64,000 bases of DNA from Morinoia aosen (Eukaryota; Arthropoda; Malacostraca; Amphipoda; Talitridae), in NCBI GenBank assembly GCA_030386875.1, contig CM059568.1, forward strand, positions 26,592,120 through 26,656,119, read 5' to 3'. The notes under the pieces were generated by a model. That model was not told where the DNA came from and made no database searches. It was given only the letters and a program-made list of their open reading frames with translations. How positions within the stretch are numbered: position 1 is the first letter of the stretch; every line of letters starts with the position of its first letter. Below are positions 35,117 through 46,745 of the stretch, one piece after another. The translations under genes were made by a program, and so were the position numbers.

Positions 35117-35606
35117 GGAACTCTTGTTGACGGGAGTTTGAGATCAAATATGCAGACATAGTACCATAGCAGGGCTATATGGTTTATCAATGAACCCGAA
35201 GGTGCTCTCGTTCTTAATGGTCTGACAGATTTTGAATGGACTGAAATATGAACATTGTAAGCCTTTAAATAAATATATTATTACGCTCCCAATTGACTCA
35301 CTTGATATCGTACAGTTGAGTTCTATCCAAAAGCCTCGTAATATCTTCAAATATTCTTTTAATTTACCAACATTTACTGGTAGCTTCTCGTATTCTAATT
35401 TTTTTACTAACATTTACAGTTAGCATCTCGCTCTATTGACAACATCTGTTGCATGCATGAATGTATATATATATATATATTGATCTGTAATCATTGCTGA
35501 AAACTCTTGTATTTCTCCACTTACAACACTCGCTTCGTCACTAGGTCATTCACTGCTTTCCTTTCTTTCCAGTTCTACACATCTTATTTGCACTAATCGC
35601 TGTTAA

Positions 35607-36542
35607 GGGGGACGAATGGTTTTTCTTATGAAACTTCAAAAATTAGTAAAATTACCTTCATGAGCGAAATGAGCTTGGAGGTATCACAACATGTTTAGAA
35701 CATTCGAATGGATGTTCAGAGCCCAAAATTTTCTGAAAAATCTTATTTCTCAGCCAATATTGTACATAGAGAAGATGAGTTTTGTTGTTCGATTCACAAT
35801 GAACTGGTCTACAAAGTTAAGATCCAGTTTTTTGCTATCGCTTCAATAAAATTTAAGAAGTTTTTGGCTTTTTATCACTAAATGTATTACATTTTAGTTA
35901 TTACTTTGAATGGCAATGAAAAAATTTCTATTTAACTTGTCGAAAGACAACTATGCAGGCTTATAGCACTCACCTTGATCTTTACAATGCAAAAAGTAAA
36001 AAACTGTTGGAGATATAATTAAAAACGTTGAGCGCTTTTTTCCTCAGAATGATTTTTTTTCGGGTGTGCGACTTTATTTCTCCTACAGTTTTTTACTTAT
36101 GAAGGAGATCTTTTCAGCATCGTAAAGATCAAGGTGAGTACTATAAAGTTAAGATGTAGCTTTTTGACAAGTTTATTAGAATTTTTTTTAAAGCCATCTG
36201 AAGAAAAAAATTGGAATTTTTTTTTTAATTCAAACATTTTTTAAATTTTTTTGAAGCGATATCACAAACTGGATTTTAACTTTGTAGACCAGTTCATTGT
36301 GAATCGAACAAAAAACTTATCATCTCTATGTACAATATTGGCTGAGAAATAAGATTTTTTAGAAGTTTCCCTTTGAGGGGGGGGGGGGGGGAGATGTATA
36401 TGGGCAAACCTAAATTTTTGGGGGGATTTGAACATCCAATTGAATGTTCTAAACATGTTGTGGATAACTCCAAGCTTATTTTGCTCTAGAAATATTTTTT
36501 ATTAATTTTTGAAGTTCTATAAGTCAAAAACCGTTCGTCCCC
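35607..36542. mobile_element. Foldback MITE with TTAA target site
   Basis: TTAA lies at 35603-35606 and 36543-36546. The ends GGGGGACGAATGGTTTTT and, inverted, AAAACCGTTCGTCCCC are followed by more than 100 bp of inverted similarity, e.g. GTTCTAAACATGTTGTG on both arms and TTCATTGTGAATCGAACA in the middle. No ORF of note. The termini resemble but differ from the other TTAA family (GGGGGTC...). Confidence 0.8.
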
Positions 36543-36546
36543 TTAA

Positions 36547-37967
36547 TTGATAGTGGATTAGATGGTTGTATTGGTTGTCGTGTTCGCTTAGGGGATGAGA
36601 TAAATTTTGTTAAGCATATCTTGCAATATTAGCCCTAATTTAATATTCTTCAGTGTCATTACGAAACGCCATTCGTGAATGTTTTGCGTAGTAGAGGCCT
36701 AAGTGAAATTAGTATACTTCTAGGAAATTTCTTATGTTCGTGGCTCAATTCTTAAATTTTTGTTCTGGTAACCACTAACTTTTAGACCTATCACTTGATC
36801 CCTACATGATGTTAACTCGTGTTTATCCATAATCTATGCGAAGACACTTTGAAAGTACGTACTTCATATACTGTGTGTATGTTATGTGCTTTGTATTTGT
36901 TATAAAATAAAAAATGATGGGAATAAATATGTTCATACTGGTTATTTAATAAAATTATGTATCAGGAGCTAAATGAATATTGGATAGCATTCACCGTTGC
37001 GTTTTTGAAGTTGGTAGGATTTCTTATCGACGAAATAGATTTTAGAATCTGAAAACCCAACTTTAAAGTGTGTTGTATATTTTCGGCCTCATTTTTCCGA
37101 TGAAATGGTACTTTGCGTCCGTGTGAACGTTCACTTTGTTGTTAAGGGAAGGTTTTGGAGGACTCTGAACGCCAGCGAAGAAGAAAGTGTGCATGCTTTC
37201 GGCTTGTAATTCATGCCCGGTCTCATGGTATGATTATTGTATCTAGTGAGGCATTTGATAATGGATTATTTTAACGGTTATTATACGTAGTAAATTTCGC
37301 ACTCGAGTTTAGTTGTAGGAAAATATCAAATTGGAAAACTATCAAGTTTGAATTATTTTATTTGTATAGCCAGCTAATTTTATGTCAAATGACAAATAAA
37401 CGAACTGGGCTGTGAGATTTGCGACGATGATTCGGAATCAATTTGCGTAAACGCTCGAGTTGTGATTTAATTTGCGTAAAGATGTATTTTTGGCAGAGAA
37501 GTTTGAAAATTAGTTTAATGAACTTTTCGTTACGCGAATCAAAAAATGATTTGACTTCCGTAGTACTTATAGGAATCTTATTTTCATAATTCAAAAAACA
37601 ACGTTATAGAGATCATTTACTGATGCGATAGTTATATTCCGAAACGTTTGCACAAATAAATGTCCCTATAACGTTGATTCTTCTTTTTATTTTAATATGA
37701 CTTCTGGTATAATATTCATTATTGAACCAAATTGAAATAATCGCCAGTCGTCCGCACCTTTTATCAAGCAGAGGATTTGATTTTTTTAAAGTCAATAAAT
37801 GTTACGAAAATGAAACATTGTTATAGTCATAGACCTATCGCTATGAGATTTTTGGGTGTTTAGGTAACTATAAGGTCAGTTGAACGTATATCCAAATAGT
37901 TGATTTCATACCAATGTAAATTGCCGAGCAAGACCAGCGGAAACAACTTATGCCTGTACGTGACGAA
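36547..37967. other. Non-coding, with one PLE 3' scrap
   Basis: No gene recognised. At about 37620-37705 the phrase TTCCGAAACGTTTGCAC plus TTGATTCTTCTTTTTATTTT matches the 3' tail of the PLE fragments at 12103 and 13616, so a short PLE end is buried here (plus orientation). Confidence 0.45.
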
Positions 37968-40012
37968 AGTTCAATTTTAAAGTGAAAGTGCATTTTGAGC
38001 CGATTTCACGGTCGAAAGAGGTAAAACGCACGTTTTAAGCCTTTCCTCGGTCGAATGCGGTGAAAATTGCATCTTATCTTGTTTCCTAGGTCGAATACAG
38101 TGGAAATCCCAACGTTTGCTGTTTGCCCAGGCGACAGAGGTGAAAAAGCATATTTAGCCGATTCCACGGTCGACAGAGCTAATAAGCGCGTTTTGGGTCA
38201 TTCCTAAGTCGAATGCGGTGAAAATCGCGTCTTATCTTGTTTCCTAGGTCGAATACAGTGAAAATTACGTCATTTGCTGTTTGCCCAGGCGACAGATGTG
38301 AAAAGTGCATATTTAGCCGATTCCACGGTCGACTGAGCTAAAATGCGTGTTTTGGGCCATTCCTAGGTCGAATGCGGTGAAAATCGCGTCCTAGGTTGTT
38401 TCCTAGGTCGAATGCGGTGAAAATCGCGTTCTTTTCCGTTTGCCAAGTCGACAGAGGTGAAAAGTGCATTTTGAGGAGATTCCATGGTCGAAAGAGGTAA
38501 AACGCAAGTTTTATGCCTTTCGTCGGTCGAATGCGGTGAAAATCGCATCTTATCTTGTTTCCTAGGTCAAATGCGGTGAAAATTGCGTCTTATCTTGTTT
38601 CCTAGGTCGAATACAGTGAAAATCACGTCGTTTGCTCTTTGCCCAGGCGACAGAGGTGAAAGTGCATATTTAGCCGATTCTACGATCGACAGAGCTAATA
38701 AGCGCGTTATGGGCCATTCCTAGGTCGAATGCAGTGAAAATCGCGTTCTTTTCCGTTTGCCCAGTCGACAGAGGTGAAAAGTGCATTTTGAGCCGATTCC
38801 ACGGTCGACAGAGGTAAAACGCACGTTTTATGCCTTTCCTCAGTCGAATGCGGTGAAAATCGCGTCTTATCTTGTTTCCTAGGTCGAATGCGGTGAAAAT
38901 CGCGTTCTTTTTCGTTTGCCCAGTCGACAGAGGTGAAAAGTACATATTTAGCCGATTCCACGGTCGACAGAGCTAATAAGCGCGTTTTGGGCCATTCCTA
39001 GGTCGAATGTGGTGAAAATCGCGTCTTATCTTGTTTCCTAGGTCGAATACAGTGAAAATCACGTCGTTTGCTGTTTGCCCAGGCGACAGAGGTAAAAAGT
39101 GCATATTTAGCCGATTCCACGGTCGACAGAGCTAAAATGCGTGTTTTGGGCCATTCCTAGGTCGAATGCGGTGAAAATCGCGTCTTATCTTGTTTCCAAG
39201 GTCGAATACAGTGAAAATCACGTCGTTTGCTGTTTGCCCAGGCGACAGAGGTGAAAAGTGCATATTTAGCCGATTCCACGGTCGACAGAGCTAATAAGCG
39301 CGTTTTGGGCCATTTCTAGGTCGAATGCGGTGAAAATCGCGTCTTATCTTGTTTCCTAGGTCGAATACAGTGAAAATACCGTCGTTTGCTGTTTGCCCAG
39401 GCGACAGAGGTGAAAAATGCATATTTAGCCGATTCCACGGTCGACAGAACAAATAAGCGCGTTTAGGGCCATTCCTATGTCGAATGAGGTGAAACTCGCG
39501 TTCTTCATGGTGTGACCATTTGATACAAGTGAAAAGTGCATATTTAGCCGATTCCACGGTCGACAGAGCTAATAAGCGCGTTTTGAGCCACTCCTCGGTC
39601 GAATGCGGTAAAATTCGCGTTCTCTTCCGTTTGCCCAGTCGACAGAGGTGAAAAGTGCATATTTCGCTGATTCCACGGTCGACAGAGCTAATAAGTGCGT
39701 TTTGGGCCATTCCTAGGTCGAATGCGGTGAAAATCGAGTCCTTGGTTGTTTCCTAGGTCGAATGCGGTGAAAATCGCGTCTTATCTTGTTTCCTAGATCG
39801 AGTACAGTGAAAATAACGTTGTTTGCTGTTTGCCCAGGCGACAGAGGTGAAAAATGCATATATAGCCGATTCCACGGTCGACAGAGCTAATAAGCGCGTA
39901 TTGGGCCATTCCTAGGTCGAATGCGGTGAAAATCGCGTTCGTTTCCGTTTGCCCTGTCGACAGAGGTGAAAAGTGCATTTTAAGCCGATTCCACGGTCGA
40001 CAGAGATAAAAC
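37968..40012. repeat. 159-bp higher-order satellite array
   Basis: The array is built of approximately 40-bp sub-units that start CGA (CGACAGAGGTGAAAAGTGCA, CGACAGAGCTAATAAGCGCG, CGAATGCGGTGAAAATCGCG and CGAATACAGTGAAAATCACG types). Four of these make a 159-bp unit: CCGATTCCAC begins at 39111, 39270 and 39429, exactly 159 apart. Some units lack or duplicate sub-units (e.g. about 39480-39720). It runs directly into the assembly gap, so the true length is unknown. Because 159 is divisible by three, open frames persist on the minus strand; these are not evidence of genes. Confidence 0.92.
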
Positions 40013-40512
40013 NNNNNNNNNNNNNNNNNNNNNNNNNNNNNNNNNNNNNNNNNNNNNNNNNNNNNNNNNNNNNNNNNNNNNNNNNNNNNNNNNNNNNNNN
40101 NNNNNNNNNNNNNNNNNNNNNNNNNNNNNNNNNNNNNNNNNNNNNNNNNNNNNNNNNNNNNNNNNNNNNNNNNNNNNNNNNNNNNNNNNNNNNNNNNNNN
40201 NNNNNNNNNNNNNNNNNNNNNNNNNNNNNNNNNNNNNNNNNNNNNNNNNNNNNNNNNNNNNNNNNNNNNNNNNNNNNNNNNNNNNNNNNNNNNNNNNNNN
40301 NNNNNNNNNNNNNNNNNNNNNNNNNNNNNNNNNNNNNNNNNNNNNNNNNNNNNNNNNNNNNNNNNNNNNNNNNNNNNNNNNNNNNNNNNNNNNNNNNNNN
40401 NNNNNNNNNNNNNNNNNNNNNNNNNNNNNNNNNNNNNNNNNNNNNNNNNNNNNNNNNNNNNNNNNNNNNNNNNNNNNNNNNNNNNNNNNNNNNNNNNNNN
40501 NNNNNNNNNNNN
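40013..40512. other. Assembly gap, 500 N
   Basis: Exactly 500 undetermined bases adjoining the satellite, a conventional placeholder length. The satellite does not resume at 40513. Confidence 0.98.
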
Positions 40513-40797
40513 GGAAGCCGCTCCATTTAATCTCGAGGAACGAGAAATGCTCCACATAGTCACTTTTATTTGTCATGACCTACCAAAAAACTGAATTGAT
40601 ACGTAGACCAGTTCTTGGCAGATAATTCGATTGTGTGGAGCATTTTTTTTATTGAGCGTTAGAGTCTTAGCCTCTAGCGACCTCTAGTAGTTCTAGGCAG
40701 ATCTATATATAAGGCCCAGATACACTCAGCAAATATCACAGTGATAACCGCTGGCATGCCTTTCAATATGCCCCCCATCCCCTAACACTAGCCAGTT
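40513..40797. other. Non-coding
   Basis: Begins after the gap with an imperfect inverted pair around AATGCTCCACA / TGTGGAGCATT (about 40548-40650), then no recognisable content. Confidence 0.35.
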
Positions 40798-41060
40798 CCC
40801 AGTCTGAAATTTATCGTCTGACCGACGATAATTTACGTCTGAGTTTACCGGTAATTAAAATCTTTTTCTTCCTATAAGGCGACGATATACCGTCGGAATT
40901 AGTGTCGGGAATGTCTCATATTATCGTCGGATTAACGCTAAATTACCGGCTTTTATCGTAAATTTTGGACGAATACCGACGATATTAACCTGTTAGTTAC
41001 CGGTAGTTAAACGGTTATTATAGTCGGTCTTCGTTCAAAAATTACGATAATTATCGGTAA
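40798..41060. repeat. Palindrome-rich terminal sequence, left (CCCAGTC... end)
   Basis: Starts CCCAGTCTGAAATTTATCGT and is dense in CGACGATA/TATCGTCG and TTACCGGTAATT-type palindromes. Inverted relatives end at 55420 and 55939 with CGACGATAAAATTCGGACTG plus GG. It could be the left end of a very large element or a single terminus of a decayed MITE. No target duplication matches. Confidence 0.55.
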
Positions 41061-44000
41061 TTTAACGTTAAAAATGGCTACTCTAACCACTATATTCCGG
41101 ATGATTCATAAGCAGTGCAACGATTTTTCCCAAAAATAGCGAATTGCTCCTAAAAACAATTAGCCACACCTCGTGAAACGCATTTGTCCAATTACCGCGA
41201 ATTTAAAGACTGCACAAAAATACCAAAATTTCTGATTTAAATTCCCCAAATTTATTTATACGGTTTATACATTTCGCCAAATTTTTTACAATTTGCAAGA
41301 ATGGAACAGATTAGTATTACAGGGTGAGACCTGTTGTAACAAGTAACAATGCATTATTAGAAAAAAATAGTTGCGATGCTGATAAATGCTACAGCAAGAG
41401 TGCTCAAATTGTCATATTCATCGTAGAAAACGTGACTATTACGATAAGTCTTACAGTACAATATAAGGTTATTCCGAATCACCACTGATTTATAAATAGG
41501 TTAAAACATTGCAGATGTTTAAAATATATTTTTATTTCATTTTCAACACCGACATTTGACTATTGGAGTAAATTCTTACAAAAATATCTTCGGCACGCAA
41601 AGAATTCCATCACAGGTTGTTCGTAAGATTCATCACTGCAAACACTAAGTATATAACTTTCATTCATAATTAACTACCACCACAAAAGGACTCGTCAAGC
41701 AACCGATTACAAAGAAAATTTTACCAATTTTAAATTAAATTTGCACCCTTCCATTCTTAGACATCAAATATCTACTATGACCAGCCCTCTCAACCACTAC
41801 ACATCTTAGTCCTTTCAATGGGATGAGACGACAGGGCCCGCACTAATGCTATCGAGTCGCAAGTAGCAGAGGGCGGAATTATCCTCCACAGCCATACCTC
41901 TCCAGAAGAAGTTACCCTCCACCTCCCGCTTCTATACGGCTTCGACGTTTGTACTCTCTAGAGAATTCTTAATTTACAAGATATTCACGTCATGAACAAA
42001 TAAACATCTCAAATTTTTCAAATGGTACTTTACCATACAAATTGTACTATTACGCACAGAAATTTTAAATTTTAAATTTTCTTTAAGCGAAAATAAAATC
42101 CGCAGAAAAAAACTACATACATTGGGTCCTTTTTGGTACTAAAAATAGCTGAACAGATGCCCCAACAAATTAGTACAATCAGTTAGTACTAGTTTTAAAT
42201 GAACTCATTAATTCGTAGATGAAAATATTATTTTGACATCCGTTTTTTGACATTCCAGCCACAGAAATTTTCGTTATGCCGATACTTAATGTTCAATAAA
42301 ACAAAAATGAAATCCGAAGAAAAAGTTCTACATACATTGGGTCCTTTTTGGTACCAAAAATAGATGAACAGATGCCACATCAAATTAGTACGATCAGTAA
42401 CGACTAGTTTCAAATGAAATTAATTCGATAATGAAAATATTATTTTGACATCTGCTTTTTTGACAGTCCAGCCACAAAAATTTTGGTAACACAAATTTTC
42501 GTAACCTCATGCTTTTAACCTGTAAACTATTCCACAGAGGCCGGCACAAGAACATCAACGTATTCGCGAAGAATTGAAGAATAACAGAAATAAGGTAAAC
42601 AAATTATATCCTAGTCCTATCACAAGTCAGCCTGTGTTAATAATGGCATAACAGCGAAAAATATGAGTTACGATTGTTAACAGGTACGTACTTATGAATT
42701 AAGCGGAAAATCATCTCAGCAACAGATCATTTCAAGGTTGGCAACCTAGAAGCGATAGTACTTCATAAAGAAATTATATATGCAGGCATAATAAATACTA
42801 TTAGACTGACGCCTTACTTTCAATAAATCTATCAATGTTAAAACTTTAGCCCTCGCTCCTTTTCTAGATCAGGGCAAATTTTTTTTGGTTGGAATTATAC
42901 ATGAGAACACGACGGCAGAGCAACTGAGAGATACACCCTACTTTTAAAACTGCCAATAACGTACTGCCAAGTCAATCGTCCCCTGGGCTGACACTGAAGT
43001 TTTTCTCTTTCCACCAAATTTGCTGTAGAAATTCCCTCATTTTCATCAAAAATCCCCCAAAATTTAGATAAAACATATTATCGTATATGTTAACTCGAAA
43101 CTCGCTTTACTTACTGTATATTTAGTCCATTTGTAATTTTTTTTTTATTGACAGCTTGTAAGCTATTTTGCTGCCAGAGTAATTTGTTTTACCCATCGAT
43201 AAGAAATGATCAACACGTCAGAATGGAATATCGAGTTAGGCAAAGTATATTGCAAGAGTAAGTTCGCTTATGGCAATTTCATCGGATTCTTTGGACGGCT
43301 CTTTACCATAAAGTGTACAATATCAGCGCTAGTACTTACAACATTTAGATTTCTCTTATGTTTCACTGAATGTTCTACAAAGCACAGATTTTTAATGATT
43401 TTTCAAAGAAATATTACAGCACTTACAATAACTGCAGTTGGGATTATTATTCCATTTTAGGTAAGTTTTCAATTAGGGTACACTGAGCCAGTCATCTCTG
43501 TCTGACTGTGTATAGTACTTCCATTTTCAAGAAGATGATTCCGCTTGATCATTCATTAGAGGGCAGTATCAGCATTCCGAATCAAAAATAACAACTCTAA
43601 AATAACAAAATATTTGCGTAAGTCTCATTAACCAATAGAAAAACTTAGTTATTATCGCGGTAAAACTTTAGCTCCTAAAACGCCAAGTAAATATACAAAT
43701 ATTGATTGCGTAACAGCATGTTACAAAGGTTGCTTTTGTAACGCAGATAAATTATAACAGTACAAATAAGTAAAAATAATAATAATAATAGTTGCTTTCG
43801 AACAATGCAATAATGAGTGTTGGATGCATAAACGATAGCATATCAAGCTAAGAGAGAAACAAGTTAAATCTCAAAAATATCTCAACCAAGACGCTCCAAA
43901 TTTGCATATGCGACTCTAAAAGTGTAAAATCGCTGGTAATAAGTCACCACGGTATAAGAAACAAAGGCTAGGCCTGCCACACATTTAAAGCATCTCTTAA

Positions 44001-45934
44001 ATTTAAGGCACACGAGTAAATAATCTTCAAAAACACATCTGCATTCTGCTTTCTTTGCCTAAGAAAACCCATTAAAAAATATTAGAATTCACAATTTAAT
44101 ATATAGGAGTTGTTACCACACTTTTAATGTACAATTTAAGTTAATGAAGGAAGTGTTGACTGAGGAGTATTCGCTCAGTGAAAGGAAGCTATAGCAAGAG
44201 TCACAAGGTCACTGACAGCCTTTTATTCCTCTAATTGAGCGAAAAATTCGATTCTCGAGCCTGAGCTGTGAGTTGAGACTGTTCACTGTTCCGATGTGAA
44301 TCTTGTAAGTCTAACAAGTTCGATCCACGTTCCAACATCGTGAAATTGCCTCTCATTTGTTGTTAGGGAGATATTTTCTGTTCTTCGTCATGATATCTTT
44401 ACTCGAATAACCATACAAGGTTTCACAATATTTTCATGACAAACAATGTACAGCTAAATTTCCCTAAATTTAGCTGATTTCACGAGAGTTTCCCCCAATT
44501 CCCCCAGACGACCATCGCTTCTTCCAGATTTGGGAAAAATCACCCATCAGTGGCAGCCCTGGTCGCCCCTGAGTTTTTCCGGCATGGAGGTTGGCAGCGA
44601 CGACACGCATGGAGAACGGGTGGAGGCATTAGATCGAGGGTTTAGTGGTTTCTTGAAGAGGCGGGGAGGGAGAAAGGGCGTTGCACAGGGGAAAGCACCC
44701 TCCGTTTAAACCCAGCTTAAGGGATGAATATCATAACTTGATGTCGACGGAGATAGCAAATAAGGCGACTGAGAGGCGGTCAAAGAAAGCGATGAAGAAG
44801 CAAGTAGACTTTGAGGAAGTGTACGTGTAAGTGCCGTCCGCTTTTGTTCTTTTTTTTCGTATTCTGTACCGACGAACTTGACTTCGGTTGAACTCAGCGC
44901 CTGGCTAAGTTCATTCTGTTTCCGGACGGTGTGGAGATTGGTTAAATATTCTACCATGTTCTGCATATTGAAACCTTCTTGCTTCCCTGCAATATATATT
45001 TGTTTTCGCTTTGTAATTTAATATCTGTTCATTTTTTGTTTCAGCTCTTTATATTATAGAAAACTATTCGAAACCGTTCGTATAATAAAGTCAAAGATCG
45101 AAAACGCGTATAGAATAAATGAAAACAAATTTCCTATTTCATAATTGCTACGGCAATTATAGTACGGGTTTCCTGTCGTCTCTGGTTTCATGTCGCTGTC
45201 GTCGTCTCTGACCCAGCCCAATCGTTGCAACGACGCAGAACCTCTTGGATGGCTGACGCCTTTAGTTTCTTATCTTCATCATACCCGACTGCAGCTAAAG
45301 CACCTGATAAATTGAAATACATTAGTAAATATTAACTGTGCAAATGAAAATAAAACAAAATTAACTATCATTTGCTGAATGACTGTGTTCCAACTACCAC
45401 TGAGTTCCACTGTGTTCCAACAACCACTGACTGTGTTCCAGCTAGCCAACTGTGTTCCAAGCAAACCAGGCTAGCTCTACTTGTGATCGCAACATTTGGC
45501 CCATCTGGCTTTGGCTGCAATCAGAGTATAAGTAGATTAGCCTAACTCTGAATACAACACTTGATATCGGTAACCTATTGGACAGCTGGGCGTTAAGTTA
45601 TTAACAATTCATTTTTATTGGAGACTTTGAACTCATTAGGATTGCTAAATTTGAATCGAATGATGTTGTGTGGATAAAACAAACTGATATTAAAACGTAA
45701 CATTGAGGACTGACGTCCATGCCTATGCTCAAATATATTGAAGAATAATCTATTCATGAACGAAAAAAAAAAAAATTCATAATAGCATTAAATTATCTAT
45801 TCTACCCATTGTAATGGTAATATATTTTCAAACGTTGCAACTGATCTGCCAGTATTTGATACAAATAATTTGTATCAATAAATCCGTTCATTTGCACTAC
45901 TATAACGATAGATAATTATTAGTAAGGTTAAGCC
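41061..45934. other. Long non-coding stretch
   Basis: AT-rich, with no recognised gene. ORFs at 43206-43460 (84 codons, hydrophobic) and 44706-44966 (86 codons, minus) have no identifiable domain. Short degenerate repeats of CTGTGTTCCAACTACCACTG lie at 45375-45460. Confidence 0.35.
42095..42490. repeat. Tandem duplication, about 215-bp unit
   Basis: CTACATACATTGGGTCCTTT begins at 42113 and again at 42328 (215 apart), followed by matching GAACAGATGCC and ATTATTTTGACATC. Only two diverged copies. Confidence 0.8.
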
Positions 45935-45949
45935 TTCCTATCCGCAGTA

Positions 45950-46280
45950 AAATAAATGCGATCCAAAGAGAGGAAGGAGGAGGGCACCCTTTAGTAGGGA
46001 GTTCAGGGAACGCAGAATCTATGCAGCAGGGGCATAGAAACGATAAGTTGAGTAAGAAGTTCATGAAGAAAGATCGAAGTTCAAGAAGAAAGTAGTAGGT
46101 GCTGAAAAATAGGACAGCAGTGAAATGAGAAAAAAAGGTCCTTAATATAACAAAAGCATGATAGTTCAGCCAACAGAAGGCCTAACTAGCTCTTAGCTCG
46201 GGCCCTCACATTTTCCCCCTGGGAGAGCCAATTCCCAAAGATTCAATAGTCGTATCCCCCGGAGGGGTATTACTTTAAAG
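45950..46280 (-). repeat. Dispersed 370-bp repeat, copy 3
   Basis: Reverse-complement of the repeat at 30838: GAAGAAAGTAGTAGGTGCTG, GGTCCTTAATATAACAAAA and GCTCGGGCCCTCACATTTT, ending in GTATCCCCCGGAGGGG. Confidence 0.75.
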
Positions 46281-46339
46281 AAATGCTATATAAGATATTA
46301 GTTAGATAACATGTTAGTTTAAGACTCCCCAACCACTAA

Positions 46340-46745
46340 AAAGAGCGTTTCGACGAGAGGAAGGAGGGAGGCACTAGTTTTTATGGAGATAAGGGAACGG
46401 GGAATCTATGCAGAAGAGACATGGAAACAGTAACTTGAGAAAGAAGTTCATGAAACAAGATGAAAGTTGAAGAAGACAGTAGTAGGGGCAGAGAAGCAGG
46501 ACAGCAGTGAACCAAAAACTGGGTCCTTAACATAACAAAAACATTCTATTCCAACAAAGAAAGGCCTTCGTAATTCTCAGCTCGGGCCCTCACACATTTT
46601 CCCAATAGGAGTGTTGATTCTCATAGATACAAGATTGAAGATACTTATTAGTTAGTTCCTAGTTATATCCTATTAATTTCCTAGAAATCGACCTATTCCA
46701 ACTATCATAGATACAATAGTTGTATCCCCCAGAGGGGAAAGATAT
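46340..46745 (-). repeat. Dispersed 370-bp repeat, copy 4 (tandem to copy 3)
   Basis: A second adjacent copy with GGTCCTTAACATAACAAAAA, GCTCGGGCCCTCACACATTT and a final ATAGTTGTATCCCCCAGAGG. It has about 80 bp of extra sequence before the end. Confidence 0.75.

Noticed and set aside
38363..39710. Long minus-strand ORFs in the 38-40 kb region
   Set aside because: They lie in the 159-bp satellite; the period is a multiple of three, so frames stay open by repetition. No domain is present.
39793..40576. ORFs of about 185-256 codons across the N stretch
   Set aside because: The openness comes from undetermined bases, not sequence.
43206..43460. 84-codon hydrophobic ORF
   Set aside because: AT-rich sequence easily yields hydrophobic frames; no family resemblance or context.
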